Shown here: positions 1 to 7,876 of the stretch, one piece after another | How the letters are laid out: the number at the start of each line of letters is the position of its first letter | How positions within the stretch are numbered: position 1 is the first letter of the stretch | Source of the DNA: Pedococcus_A sp963730585 | Lineage (GTDB): Bacteria; Actinomycetota; Actinomycetes; Actinomycetales; Dermatophilaceae | Reading direction: 5' to 3' | Length of the DNA stretch: 64,000 nucleotides | Assembly: GCA_963730585.1 (NCBI GenBank) | Contig: CAVSSL010000011.1 | Span: 558,001 to 622,000, forward strand | The notes under the pieces: model-generated | The model's input: the letters and a program-made list of their open reading frames with translations, nothing else | Databases searched by the model: none | What the model was told of the DNA's origin: nothing | Translations under genes and position numbers: made by a program

Positions 1-2
1 CC

Positions 3-875
3 GGGGGAGTGTTCGGGTCCCACTGGGTCGTCGACCACCACCCGGAGCTGTTCGACGGCGTCACCGAGGCCATCAGCGAGGTGGGTGGCTACAGCGTGAC
101 CGTGCCGTCGGCCGACGGCGGTGCGCCGAGCCGCGCGTACCTGCTCCAGACCGCGGAGAAGGGCATCGCGTGGCTGCGGCTGCACGCCAGCGGCCGGGCC
201 GGTCACGGGTCGGTGCCCAACCACGAGAACGCCATCGTCCGGCTGGCCGAGGCGATCAGCCGGATCAGCGCCCACCCGTGGCCCCGGGAGTACGTCGCCT
301 CGGTGCGCCAGCTGCTCGACGGTCTGAGCGAGCTGACGGGTGTGGCCTACACCGACGACGACCCCGAGGACCTGCTCCGCCACCTCGGCGGGGCCCAGGG
401 GTTCGTGCGCGGCACGCTGCAGGACACCGCCAACGTCACCATGGCCTCGGCCGGCTACAAGCACAACGTCATCCCGCAGGGTGCGACCGCGGCGGTCGAC
501 TGCCGCTTCCTGCCGGGCCACGAGGAGTCGCTCATGGCGACCATCCGCGACCTGGCCGGCGAGCACGTCGAGGTGGAGGTGGTGCACCGCGACATCGCCC
601 TGGATGCGCCGTTCGAGGGACCGCTGGTCGAGGCGATGACGGCAGCCCTGCTGGCCGAGGACCCCGAGGCCCGGGTGCTGCCCTACTGCCTGTCCGGCGG
701 CACCGACAACAAGGCGCTCAGCACGCTGGGCATCACGGGATACGGCTTCGCACCGCTGCGGCTGCCGGCCGACCTCGACTTCGCGCCGATGTTCCACGGC
801 ATCGACGAGCGCGTCCCTGTCGACGCCCTCGAGTTCGGCGCCCGGGTGCTCCTCCGGCTGGTGCAGACCTGCTGA
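3..875 (+). CDS. M20 family metallopeptidase, C-terminal part (5' end outside the window)
   Basis: This is the last 290 or so residues of an M20/M25/M40-type zinc peptidase or deacylase, which hydrolyses amide bonds of dipeptides or acylated amino acids in the cytoplasm. The reading frame is open to the left edge, so the true start lies outside. Visible family features are the GxxGSHW stretch at the beginning, the dimerisation-domain segment LHASGRAGHGSVPN, and the metal-ligand region CLSGGTDNKAL followed by FHGIDERVP near the C-terminus. The substrate cannot be told from sequence. An M20 peptidase upstream of uppP and mshC matches the gene order I recall from mycobacteria (Rv2141c). Confidence 0.85.
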   Translation, partial: GGVFGSHWVVDHHPELFDGVTEAISEVGGYSVTVPSADGGAPSRAYLLQTAEKGIAWLRLHASGRAGHGSVPNHENAIVRLAEAISRISAHPWPREYVASVRQLLDGLSELTGVAYTDDDPEDLLRHLGGAQGFVRGTLQDTANVTMASAGYKHNVIPQGATAAVDCRFLPGHEESLMATIRDLAGEHVEVEVVHRDIALDAPFEGPLVEAMTAALLAEDPEARVLPYCLSGGTDNKALSTLGITGYGFAPLRLPADLDFAPMFHGIDERVPVDALEFGARVLLRLVQTC

Positions 876-952
876 GCCGCCCGTAGCCCGCAGGTCCGTC
901 GCTCGTTGTGGGGGCAGACGCACTGGGGCGTCGCCACCGGGAGAGGACGGGC

Positions 953-1939
953 ATGGGTCACAGCACGGCGCGCAGGGCGGTCACTCGGACAGGGGCGGCG
1001 GCGTGCGTGGCCGTGGGCCTCGCCGTGCTCGGAGCGGGAGCGGCAGGTGCCGACCCGCTGCCGGTTCCGCTGGGACAGACGGCAGCGGACCTCTCGGCTG
1101 CCCTTGAGCCGCAGGCCCAGGACGCCGACGGCGGACCCACGACCTCCCCCGAGCCCAGCCCGCTGCGCCCGCTCGACGGGGTCACCGGGCGGCTGGACGC
1201 CCTGGTCCCCGGTGGAGACGGCGCGGGTGGGGACGGCGCGGGCTCCGGCACCGGCTCGGACGAGCCCGCGGTTGACGGGGGACAGGGCCAGGGGAACGAC
1301 CGGGACGACACGCAGGGAGACCGGGAGGGGGAGACGGCGCCGGCCGACGCTTCGCCCCCGCGCGACGAGCCCGGCACCGGCGCACGGGTCACGTCCGACG
1401 CCGTGACGGCCTGCGTCATCCCGACCGGATCGGGCTCCCCGGCGGTCGAGTTCGACCTGTCGGTGCTCGGGAACGACGCCGGGTCCCCGCTGGCCGAAGG
1501 CATCCCGCAGGTCTTCACCCCGTGTCCTGAGGGCGCCGTGCCGGCCGACGGCACCGTGGTCGGCGCGGACGTCGACGTCGAGGGACTGCTCGGCGCGTGC
1601 GTCCGCGTGACGCGCGAGGTGGCACCCCTGCAGACGACCCTCGTGGTGCTCGACCACGACGTGATCGCCGCCCTGTCCGAGGCCGGCCTGCCGCTCGAGC
1701 AGCTCGTCGTGCCGTGCCCGGCCGGTGCGTCCGGGGCGGGCACGCCCACCGTCCCTGCACCGAGTGGCAACGCCCCCTCGGACCGGCCCGCGAGTGCGGT
1801 GCCGTCCCTGCCCGGCCGCCTCGCCTTCACCGGCGCCGACCCCGTGCCGCTGGCCTCGCTCGCGGTGGCGCTGCTCTCGCTCGGGGCGGTGCTCACCCGA
1901 CAGGCTCGACGCCTCAGGCCGTGCGCGACGCGCGGATGA
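953..1939 (+). CDS. Secreted protein with LAFTG wall-sorting signal
   Basis: Predicted 328-residue surface protein of unknown function. The ATG at 953 is preferred over GTG 908 because AGAGGA lies a few bases upstream and the protein then opens with a classic signal peptide: a basic start, then a hydrophobic AACVAVGLAVLGAGAAG core and cleavage near AGA-DP. The middle is Gly/Asp/Pro-rich low complexity (about residues 60-145), followed by a compact domain with a few cysteines. The C-terminus has LAFTG, a hydrophobic segment and a basic RQARRLR tail. That is a sortase sorting signal of the LAxTG type used by class E sortases (family knowledge). No sortase is encoded in the window. The end overlaps the convergent DUF5703 gene by 26 bases. 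Confidence 0.7.
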   Translation: MGHSTARRAVTRTGAAACVAVGLAVLGAGAAGADPLPVPLGQTAADLSAALEPQAQDADGGPTTSPEPSPLRPLDGVTGRLDALVPGGDGAGGDGAGSGTGSDEPAVDGGQGQGNDRDDTQGDREGETAPADASPPRDEPGTGARVTSDAVTACVIPTGSGSPAVEFDLSVLGNDAGSPLAEGIPQVFTPCPEGAVPADGTVVGADVDVEGLLGACVRVTREVAPLQTTLVVLDHDVIAALSEAGLPLEQLVVPCPAGASGAGTPTVPAPSGNAPSDRPASAVPSLPGRLAFTGADPVPLASLAVALLSLGAVLTRQARRLRPCATRG

Positions 1940-2099
1940 CGCGCCGGCGCAGCCACGTCCGCCGCACGCCGCCGAGGTAGACGCGCGTGCGGTGCAGCTC
2001 CCAGTGGCCGTACTCCGCATGATCGGCCAGCGTCTTGCGGATGTCGGCCCGGGAAACGTCCTTGCTGAACTTCAGCACCCGGTACTCGTACTCAACCAT
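1914..2099 (-). CDS. DUF5703 family small protein
   Basis: A 61-residue protein starting MVEYEYRVLKF and containing HAEYGHWELHRTRVY and GGVRRTWLRRR, the pattern of the actinobacterial DUF5703 family. Its function is unknown. It is small and basic at the C-terminus, with no membrane segment. A G-rich stretch GGGGGAG lies upstream of the ATG and could serve as ribosome binding site. The 3' end overlaps the convergent wall-anchored protein gene. Confidence 0.75.
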   Translation of the reverse strand: MVEYEYRVLKFSKDVSRADIRKTLADHAEYGHWELHRTRVYLGGVRRTWLRRRVIRASRTA

Positions 2100-2126
2100 C
2101 GCCCGTCATTCTCCCCCAAGACCCGC

Positions 2127-2132
2127 TACGGT
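2127..2132 (+). promoter_or_regulatory. Leaderless -10 element of the acidic-tail gene
   Basis: TACGGT, 6-base spacer, then ATG 2139. The start codon falls where transcription should begin. Confidence 0.5.
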
Positions 2133-2138
2133 CGAGCC

Positions 2139-2501
2139 ATGACGTCGGACCCGCGTGCTGCCCTTGCCACGCTGATCAACGCCCTGGAGCGTCACCTCGA
2201 GGCGTCAGCGTCCAAGAGGGGAGAGGACGACCCGGCGGTGGTTGCAGCCTTCGAGGACGTCGCCGACGCCTTCGAGAGCTACGACGACGCGCTGCTCTCG
2301 GCCTACGGCGAGATGACGCCGCTGACCGTCTTCGACGAGGACGAGATCGACGACCACTACGAGGACGAGGACGGCGACGAGGGCCTCTACTCCGGTCTCG
2401 ACGACGAGGAGTACGACACCGACGACGACGAGGGCGACGAGGGCAGCGACGACGAGGACGACGAGGAAGAGGACCGGGAGCAGGAGACCTCCACCCGCTG
2501 A
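2139..2501 (+). CDS. Hypothetical protein with highly acidic C-terminal tail
   Basis: A 120-residue cytoplasmic protein I do not recognise. Residues 1-60 look like a small helical domain (ATLINALERHLEASAS). From about residue 66 to the end nearly every residue is Asp or Glu, broken only by short YEDED and YSGLDDEEYD stretches. Such tails occur in proteins that bind basic partners or metals, but nothing here tells which. The ATG at 2139 is chosen because a -10-like TACGGT ends six bases before it, whereas the longer reading frame upstream runs antisense to DUF5703. Confidence 0.65.
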   Translation: MTSDPRAALATLINALERHLEASASKRGEDDPAVVAAFEDVADAFESYDDALLSAYGEMTPLTVFDEDEIDDHYEDEDGDEGLYSGLDDEEYDTDDDEGDEGSDDEDDEEEDREQETSTR

Positions 2502-2512
2502 GCCTTCCTCAG

Positions 2513-2528
2513 CGGCGGTCCACCGCCG
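2513..2528. terminator. Short hairpin between convergent genes
   Basis: CGGCGGT and ACCGCCG form a 7-bp stem around two bases, directly against the stop codon of the aldo/keto reductase. It may terminate either convergent transcript, but it is short and has no T-run. Confidence 0.3.
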
Positions 2529-3467
2529 TCAGGCGGAGACCTCGTCGAGGGCCGCCACCAGCTCCTCGGGCAGGTCCAGGCTCTCGCTCGCCAGCGACGT
2601 CTTCAGCTGGGTGGTGGTGCGGGCGCCCACGATCGGGCTCACCACCCCCGGACGGTCACGCACCCAGGCCAGCGCCACCTCCGCGGGGCTGACATCGAGC
2701 CCCTGAGCGGCGATCGACAGCGCCTCCACGATGTTCGCGCTGCGCTCGTCGAGGTACCGCGCCGTGAAGCGCGGGAAGTCCCGCGACGCGGCCCGTGAGT
2801 CCGCCGGTATGCCGTGCCGGTACTTTCCGGTCAGCACGCCCCGTCCCAGCGGCGACCAGGGCAGGATCCCGAAGCCGAGGGACTGCGCGGCGCCGAGCAG
2901 CTCGTGCTCGGCGTGCCGGTTGACCAGCGAGTACTCGACCTCGTTGGCCACCAGCGGCACGCGCGCCTGCTCGAGCAGGGACAGCGCCCGGGCGCTCTGC
3001 CAGCCGGAGTAGTTCGAGACACCCACGTAGCGCGCCCGGCCCGTGTTGACCGCCCACTCCAGCGCCGAGAGCGTCTCGGTGAGCGGTGCCTCGTCGCTCC
3101 ATGTGTGCACGAGCCACAGGTCGACGTGGTCCGTCCCAAGACGTTCGAGCGAGGAGTCGAGCTGGCTGAGCAGGCTGAAGCGGGAGGTGTCGACCACGCG
3201 GGTGCCCGAGCGCCGGGAGATGCCGGCCTTCGTGCACACGACGACGTCGTCCCGGTCGATCTCCTCGTCGATCATCCGCCCGAGGAACTCCTCGGCAGCG
3301 CCGTCGGAGTAGCCGTGCGCGGTGTCGACCAGGGTCCCCCCCGATGAGAGGAACGTGCGCAGCTGCTCGCTGGCGGTCTCGTAGTCGGTGCTGCGGCCCC
3401 ACGTCATCGTGCCGAGGGCCAGGCGGGACACCGAGAGACCAGAGGTGCCCATTCGTCTGCGGCGCAT
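2529..3467 (-). CDS. Aldo/keto reductase
   Basis: A 312-residue NADPH-dependent oxidoreductase of the aldo/keto reductase superfamily, reducing aldehydes or ketones in the cytosol. It opens RRMGTSGLSVSRL. The catalytic tetrad can be read as Asp and Tyr in VDTAHGYSDG, Lys in VVCTKAG and His in LWLVHTW. The C-terminal VSPIVGARTTTQL contributes to cofactor binding in this family. The start at 3467 is preferred over the longer frame because a TAGCCT hexamer lies 8 bases upstream and the family N-terminus begins there. It is divergent from the LLM oxidoreductase, with only 64 bases between starts. Substrate unknown. Confidence 0.85.
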   Translation of the reverse strand: MRRRRMGTSGLSVSRLALGTMTWGRSTDYETASEQLRTFLSSGGTLVDTAHGYSDGAAEEFLGRMIDEEIDRDDVVVCTKAGISRRSGTRVVDTSRFSLLSQLDSSLERLGTDHVDLWLVHTWSDEAPLTETLSALEWAVNTGRARYVGVSNYSGWQSARALSLLEQARVPLVANEVEYSLVNRHAEHELLGAAQSLGFGILPWSPLGRGVLTGKYRHGIPADSRAASRDFPRFTARYLDERSANIVEALSIAAQGLDVSPAEVALAWVRDRPGVVSPIVGARTTTQLKTSLASESLDLPEELVAALDEVSA

Positions 3468-3475
3468 GGGACCGC

Positions 3476-3481
3476 AGGCTA
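3476..3481 (-). promoter_or_regulatory. Leaderless -10 element of the aldo/keto reductase
   Basis: TAGCCT on the minus strand, 8-base spacer to the ATG at 3467. Confidence 0.5.
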
Positions 3482-3517
3482 GCGGGCGGCGGATGACGCC
3501 ACGCCGGGGCCCGCCGA

Positions 3518-3523
3518 TAGCCT
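3518..3523 (+). promoter_or_regulatory. Leaderless -10 element of the LLM oxidoreductase
   Basis: TAGCCT, 8-base spacer, ATG 3532. The divergent aldo/keto reductase -10 lies only 37 bases away. Confidence 0.5.
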
Positions 3524-3531
3524 CTCCTCCC

Positions 3532-4668
3532 ATGGACCTCGGCGTGAACCTCGGCTACTTCGGCATGGGCATGGACGCGGACAACGTCGCGGTGGCCCAG
3601 GAGGCCGAACGCCTCGGGTATGCCGTGGTGTGGGCTGCGGAGGCCTACGGCTCCGACGTGCCCACGGTGCTCGCGTGGGTGGGCGCCCAGACGGAGCGCA
3701 TCGACCTCGGCGCAGCCGTCATGCAGATCCCCGCCCGCACCCCCGCGATGACCGCCATGACCGCCGCCACCCTCGACACCCTCACCGGCGGTCGGTTCCG
3801 CCTCGGCCTCGGCGTCTCCGGGCCCCAGGTGAGCGAGGGATGGCACGGCGTGCGGTTCACGTCGCCCCTGGGGCGCACCCGCGAGTACGTCGACATCGTC
3901 AGGATGGCCCTGCGGCGCGAACGGGTGTCCTACGACGGGCAGCACTTCACGCTGCCGCTGCCCGACGGCCCGGGCAAGCCGCTCAAGCTCACCATCCGGC
4001 CGCCGCGGGCCGACGTGCCCGTCTACCTCGCCGCCGTCGGCCCGAGGAACCTCGAGCTGGCGGGCGAGATCGCCGACGGCTGGCTGGCCATCTTCTTCAG
4101 CCCCGAGCACTGCGGCGCCCTGCTCGAGTCGGTGGCCGCTGGCCGTCGTCGCGCCGGCCGGGGCACCGAGGACGACCCGCTGGCCGGCTTCGACATCGCG
4201 CCCACGGTCCCTGTGTGCGTCACCGACGACCTGGAGGCGGCGGCCGCGGCGGTGAGCGGGTACGCCGCGCTGTACATCGGCGGCATGGGCTCGCGGGAGA
4301 AGAACTTCTACAACCAGCTCGCCTGCCGCATGGGCTTCGAGGAGGCCGCCCACCGGGTGCAGGAGCTGTACCTCGCGGGGCAGCACCGCGACGCGGCCGC
4401 CGCCGTGCCGTTCGAGCTCATCGACTCGACCTCGCTGATCGGTCCCCGCGAACGGATCCGCGAGCGGCTGCACCGCTACGCCGACGTCGGCGTCGGCACC
4501 CTGTCGGTGGCTCCCTTCGCGGCCTCCCTGGACGACCGGTTGCATGTCGTGCGCACCATGGCCGAGCTGATGGGGGAGACTGGCCTGTCGACCCCGGCCC
4601 CCGCCGCCGACCCTGCCGCTGACTCCGACACTGCCCCTGACTCTGCCTCCACCAAGGACGTGCTGTGA
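3532..4668 (+). CDS. LLM class F420-dependent oxidoreductase
   Basis: A 378-residue member of the luciferase-like monooxygenase superfamily. Actinobacterial members with this architecture usually use coenzyme F420. Family features are NLGYFGMG at the N-terminus, the AERLGYAVVWAAEAYGSD segment, GAAVMQIPARTP, and LTGGRFRLGLGVSGP around the flavin/F420 pocket. The last 30 residues are an Ala/Asp/Pro tail probably outside the fold. The stop codon overlaps the GTG of uppP by four bases, so the two are translationally coupled. The substrate is not predictable. Confidence 0.8.
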   Translation: MDLGVNLGYFGMGMDADNVAVAQEAERLGYAVVWAAEAYGSDVPTVLAWVGAQTERIDLGAAVMQIPARTPAMTAMTAATLDTLTGGRFRLGLGVSGPQVSEGWHGVRFTSPLGRTREYVDIVRMALRRERVSYDGQHFTLPLPDGPGKPLKLTIRPPRADVPVYLAAVGPRNLELAGEIADGWLAIFFSPEHCGALLESVAAGRRRAGRGTEDDPLAGFDIAPTVPVCVTDDLEAAAAAVSGYAALYIGGMGSREKNFYNQLACRMGFEEAAHRVQELYLAGQHRDAAAAVPFELIDSTSLIGPRERIRERLHRYADVGVGTLSVAPFAASLDDRLHVVRTMAELMGETGLSTPAPAADPAADSDTAPDSASTKDVL

Positions 4669-5522
4669 CCCTGACCTACCTCGACGCGATCATCCTGGGA
4701 ATCGTCGAGGGGCTGACCGAGTTCCTCCCCATCTCGTCGACCGGCCACCTGACGATCACCGAGAAGCTGCTCGGCCTCCCGGTCGACGCCAAGGCGGTCA
4801 CCGCCTACACGGCGATCATCCAGCTGGGCGCCATCGCGGCGACCTTCCTCTTCTTCGCCAAGAAGATCGCCCGGCTCTTCATGGCCTGGGTGCGGGGCCT
4901 GGGCAGCGAGGAGGGACGGCGCAGCCCCGACTACATGCTCGCCTGGGCCGTCATCGTCGGCTCCCTGCCGGTCGGGGTCGTCGGTTTCCTGCTCAGGGAC
5001 GTCATCGAGGGACCCTTGCGCTCGCTCTGGGTGGTGGCGGCCGCGCTCCTGCTGTGGAGCGTTGTCATGTGGGCCGCCGAGCGCCGTCACGAGGTCCTGG
5101 CTCGCCGCGGGGTGCAGCGCGGCGAGTACGACCTCACCGTTGTCGACGGCCTGGTCATCGGCCTCGTGCAGTGCCTCTCGCTCGTCCCGGGCGTCTCCCG
5201 CTCCGGCGCCACGATCTCGGCCGGCCTGCTGCGCGGCGTCGACCGCGTGACCGCCACCGAGCTCTCCTTCTTCATGGCCATCCCCGCCCTGACGGCTGCC
5301 GGCGTCTTCCAGGCAGTGGAGCAGCGCACGGACCTCGCCGAGCTCGGAGCCGGACAGATGCTCGTCGGCATCGTGGTGGCCTTCGTCGTGGCCTACGCGT
5401 CGATCGCCTGGCTGCTGAAGTACGTCGCGAACCACTCGATCATGGTCTTCGTCTGGTACCGCGTCGTGCTCGGCGTCCTGCTCGCCGGGGCGCTCGCGGC
5501 GGGCGCCATCAGCGCCACCTGA
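4665..5522 (+). CDS. uppP: Undecaprenyl-diphosphatase (bacitracin resistance protein family)
   Basis: Integral membrane phosphatase, 285 residues, that dephosphorylates undecaprenyl diphosphate and so recycles the lipid carrier for peptidoglycan and other wall polymers. Both signature segments are present: GIVEGLTEFLPISSTGHL near residues 12-29, and LVPGVSRSGATISAG in the second half. About eight hydrophobic stretches fit the known topology. It starts with GTG inside the stop of the LLM gene (GTGA), implying coupled translation. In mycobacteria uppP also lies just upstream of the histidine phosphatase / DUF3090 / SCO1664 / mshC series. Confidence 0.93.
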   Translation: MTLTYLDAIILGIVEGLTEFLPISSTGHLTITEKLLGLPVDAKAVTAYTAIIQLGAIAATFLFFAKKIARLFMAWVRGLGSEEGRRSPDYMLAWAVIVGSLPVGVVGFLLRDVIEGPLRSLWVVAAALLLWSVVMWAAERRHEVLARRGVQRGEYDLTVVDGLVIGLVQCLSLVPGVSRSGATISAGLLRGVDRVTATELSFFMAIPALTAAGVFQAVEQRTDLAELGAGQMLVGIVVAFVVAYASIAWLLKYVANHSIMVFVWYRVVLGVLLAGALAAGAISAT

Positions 5523-5541
5523 CCGCGCCCGGCTGAGGCTG

Positions 5542-6516
5542 CTACAGCCACCCCGAGCGACGGAACGCGCGGTAGAGGCCCAGGCACACCACCGCCATGA
5601 AGGTCAGCACCGCGGGATAGCCCCAAGTCTGGCGCAGCTCCCACATGTGCTCGAAGTTCATGCCGTAGATGCCGGCCACCATGGTGGGCACCGCCGCGAT
5701 CGCCACCCAGGCCGAGATCTTGCGCATGTCGCTGTTCTGCTGCACGGAGATCTGCGCCAGGTGGGCGTTCAGCACGTCCGTGAGCAGGCGGTCGTACGAC
5801 TCGACGTGGTCGATGACCTTGAGCAGGTGGTCGGCGACGTCGCGCAGGAGCAGCCGCATCTCCTTGTCGGAGATGGGCGAGCGTGAGCCGTCGTGGAGCA
5901 GGCTCAGCGGACCGGCGAGCGGCACGGCAGCGCGGCGGAACTCCAGCACCTCGCGCTTGAGCCGGTAGATGCTCGCGGAGTCGACGTGGCGGGCGCCGGA
6001 GAAGACCAGCTCCTCGATCCCGTCCAGGTCGACCTGCAGCTCCTGGTCGATCGACAGGTAGTTGTCGACGATGGAGTCCATGACGGCATGGAGCACCGCG
6101 ATCTCACCATGCTGGAGCTGCTCCGGGTGGGCCTCGAGCTTGCGCCGCACGTCCACCAGCGGGTTGGCCTCGCCCCGGCGCACCGTGACCACGAAGCGGT
6201 CACCGACGAAGACCATGACCTCGCCGGTCTCGACGTCGCTGGTCTCCTCCACGTAGCGCAGGGTCTTGAGCACCACGAAGATCGTGTTGTCGTAGAGCTC
6301 GACCTTCGCCCGCTGGTTGCCCTTGACGGCGTCCTCCACGGCCAGCGGGTGGAGTCGCAGCTCGTCGTTGACGAGCTCGAACTCGGCGTCGGTGGGGTCC
6401 TTGAGCCCGATCCACAGGAAGCTGCTTCGGTCGCTGTCGGCCCGGAGGGCGTCGAGCTCGTCGCTGAGGTCGCCGCAGGGCTGCCTCCGGCCGTCGCGGT
6501 ACACCGCCTGGTCCAT
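5542..6516 (-). CDS. corA: CorA-family magnesium/cobalt transporter
   Basis: A 324-residue divalent cation channel. A long soluble N-terminal domain (residues 1-260) is followed by two transmembrane helices at the C-terminus. The diagnostic pore signature GMN (in GIYGMNF) sits at the end of the first helix. The long helix with LHAVMDSIVDNY and LLTDVLNAHLAQIS is typical of the funnel stalk. The ATG at 6516 is chosen over the longer frame, which would add 14 Gly/Arg/Pro-rich residues. It is convergent with uppP, only 19 bases away. Mg versus Co or Zn preference cannot be told. Confidence 0.9.
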   Translation of the reverse strand: MDQAVYRDGRRQPCGDLSDELDALRADSDRSSFLWIGLKDPTDAEFELVNDELRLHPLAVEDAVKGNQRAKVELYDNTIFVVLKTLRYVEETSDVETGEVMVFVGDRFVVTVRRGEANPLVDVRRKLEAHPEQLQHGEIAVLHAVMDSIVDNYLSIDQELQVDLDGIEELVFSGARHVDSASIYRLKREVLEFRRAAVPLAGPLSLLHDGSRSPISDKEMRLLLRDVADHLLKVIDHVESYDRLLTDVLNAHLAQISVQQNSDMRKISAWVAIAAVPTMVAGIYGMNFEHMWELRQTWGYPAVLTFMAVVCLGLYRAFRRSGWL

Positions 6517-6569
6517 GATCACAGTCGGTACTCCACCACGTGGCAGCCGTCCTCGCACGCACCGCGACG

Positions 6570-6575
6570 TAGAGT
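6570..6575 (+). promoter_or_regulatory. Leaderless -10 element of the histidine phosphatase
   Basis: TAGAGT, 6-base spacer, GTG 6582. Confidence 0.55.
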
Positions 6576-6581
6576 GCAGGC

Positions 6582-7307
6582 GTGCCCATCTGCCTGCTGG
6601 TCCGCCACGGACACTCCACCGCCAACGCCGAGGGCATCCTGGCCGGTCGCCTCGACGGCGTGCTGTTGACCGACACCGGCCGCCGACAGGTGGAGGTCCT
6701 CGCCGACCGCGTCAAGGGCCTGCCCCTCGCCCGGGTGGTCAGCAGCCCCCTCGAGCGCTGCCGCGAGACTGCGCAGGCGGTGGCCGACGCCATGTCACCG
6801 GCTCTCGACGTCGAGGTCGACGAGGGGCTGTGGGAGTGCGGCTACGGCGCCTGGACCGGCCGGCTCATCACAGAGCTGGTCGACGAGCCGCTCTGGCGCG
6901 TCGTGCAGGACCACCCCAGCGCGGCCCGTTTCCCCGCCCACGACGCGTATGCCGCCGAGGGCATGCTCGAGATGCGCCACCGGGCGGTGGCGACGGTGCG
7001 TCGCCACGACGCCGAGGTGGCCGAGCGGCACGGGCCCCACGCGATGTGGGCGGCGGTCACGCACGGTGACGTCATCAAGGCGGTGCTGGCCGACGCGGCG
7101 GGCAGCCACTTCGACCACCTCCAGCGCTTTCGTGCCGACCCGGCCTCGGTGTCGGTGGTCCACTACACCGAGCGGCGGCCGTTCCTCGTGGGCGCGAACG
7201 ACACCGGTTCGGACCTGTCGCGCCTCGTGCCGCCTTCCCAGCCCGAGGTTCCCGAAGGCGACGCCCCCGTCGGTGGCGGCTCGGCCGACGCCGAGCCGGC
7301 TCGCTGA
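6582..7307 (+). CDS. Histidine phosphatase family protein (MSMEG_4193-type putative phosphomutase)
   Basis: A 241-residue cytosolic enzyme of the phosphoglycerate mutase/phosphatase superfamily. The phosphohistidine loop LLVRHGHST is at residues 5-13, VVSSPLERCRETA gives the second conserved segment, and WAAVTHGDVIKAVLAD carries the second catalytic His. The subfamily is recognisable because it is followed by DUF3090 and an SCO1664-type protein, a trio conserved across actinobacteria. The substrate is unknown. The C-terminal 35 residues are a disordered Pro/Glu/Gly tail. Confidence 0.82.
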   Translation: MPICLLVRHGHSTANAEGILAGRLDGVLLTDTGRRQVEVLADRVKGLPLARVVSSPLERCRETAQAVADAMSPALDVEVDEGLWECGYGAWTGRLITELVDEPLWRVVQDHPSAARFPAHDAYAAEGMLEMRHRAVATVRRHDAEVAERHGPHAMWAAVTHGDVIKAVLADAAGSHFDHLQRFRADPASVSVVHYTERRPFLVGANDTGSDLSRLVPPSQPEVPEGDAPVGGGSADAEPAR

Positions 7308-7314
7308 CCGGGGT

Positions 7315-7320
7315 TAGAGT
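7315..7320 (+). promoter_or_regulatory. Leaderless -10 element of the DUF3090 gene
   Basis: TAGAGT, 7-base spacer, ATG 7328. This gives the second gene of the trio its own start site. Confidence 0.5.
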
Positions 7321-7327
7321 TCCAGAC

Positions 7328-7876
7328 ATGTCGGTAACCGAGTTCGACCCACCCGACCGCTTCGTGGCCGGCACCGTCGGCCCGCCGGGGCAGCGCACCT
7401 TCTTCCTGCAGGCCAGCGCCGGGCGCCGCCTCTCCTCGGTGTCCCTCGAGAAGCAGCAGGTCAGCGTGCTGGCCGACCGCATCAACGACATGCTCGACAG
7501 CTACGCGGGCGGGGCCGGGGGCGACCACGCCGCGGCCGACGTCGAGGACAACGCGCCCCTGGACACCCCCATCGAGGACGAGTTCCGCGTCAACACGCTC
7601 AGCCTCGGCTGGGACGAGGACCGGCGCGTCATCGTCATCGAGTGCCTGGACCGCGACCCCGACGAGGTGGTGGTCGAGGAGGACGAGCAGGCCAGCGGGT
7701 TGCTGCCCGAAGAGCCCCGCCTCATCCGCGTGGTGCTCAACCCGGCACGGGCGCGCGCCTTCGCCCGCCGCTGCCAGGCCGTGGTCTCCGCCGGGCGCCC
7801 GCCCTGCCCCTTCTGCGGCGGTCCGCTCGAGGTCGACGGGCACATCTGCCCCCGAGCCAACGGGTACCGGCGCTGA
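7328..7876 (+). CDS. DUF3090 family protein
   Basis: A 182-residue conserved actinobacterial protein of unknown function. It opens FDPPDRFVAGTVGPPGQRTFFLQA, the DUF3090 signature, and ends with a CPFCGG...ICPRANGYR segment that looks like a small zinc-ribbon or treble-clef tail. It lies between the histidine phosphatase and the SCO1664-like protein, and that linkage is conserved, so the three probably act in one process. It overlaps the next frame by four bases (CTGA). Confidence 0.8.
   Translation: MSVTEFDPPDRFVAGTVGPPGQRTFFLQASAGRRLSSVSLEKQQVSVLADRINDMLDSYAGGAGGDHAAADVEDNAPLDTPIEDEFRVNTLSLGWDEDRRVIVIECLDRDPDEVVVEEDEQASGLLPEEPRLIRVVLNPARARAFARRCQAVVSAGRPPCPFCGGPLEVDGHICPRANGYRR

Noticed and set aside
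683..2020. Long antisense frames opposite the secreted protein, and similar frames opposite metH, helY, arc and the coiled-coil genes
   Set aside because: Shadow frames caused by high GC. They lack family features, and a better-supported gene occupies the other strand.
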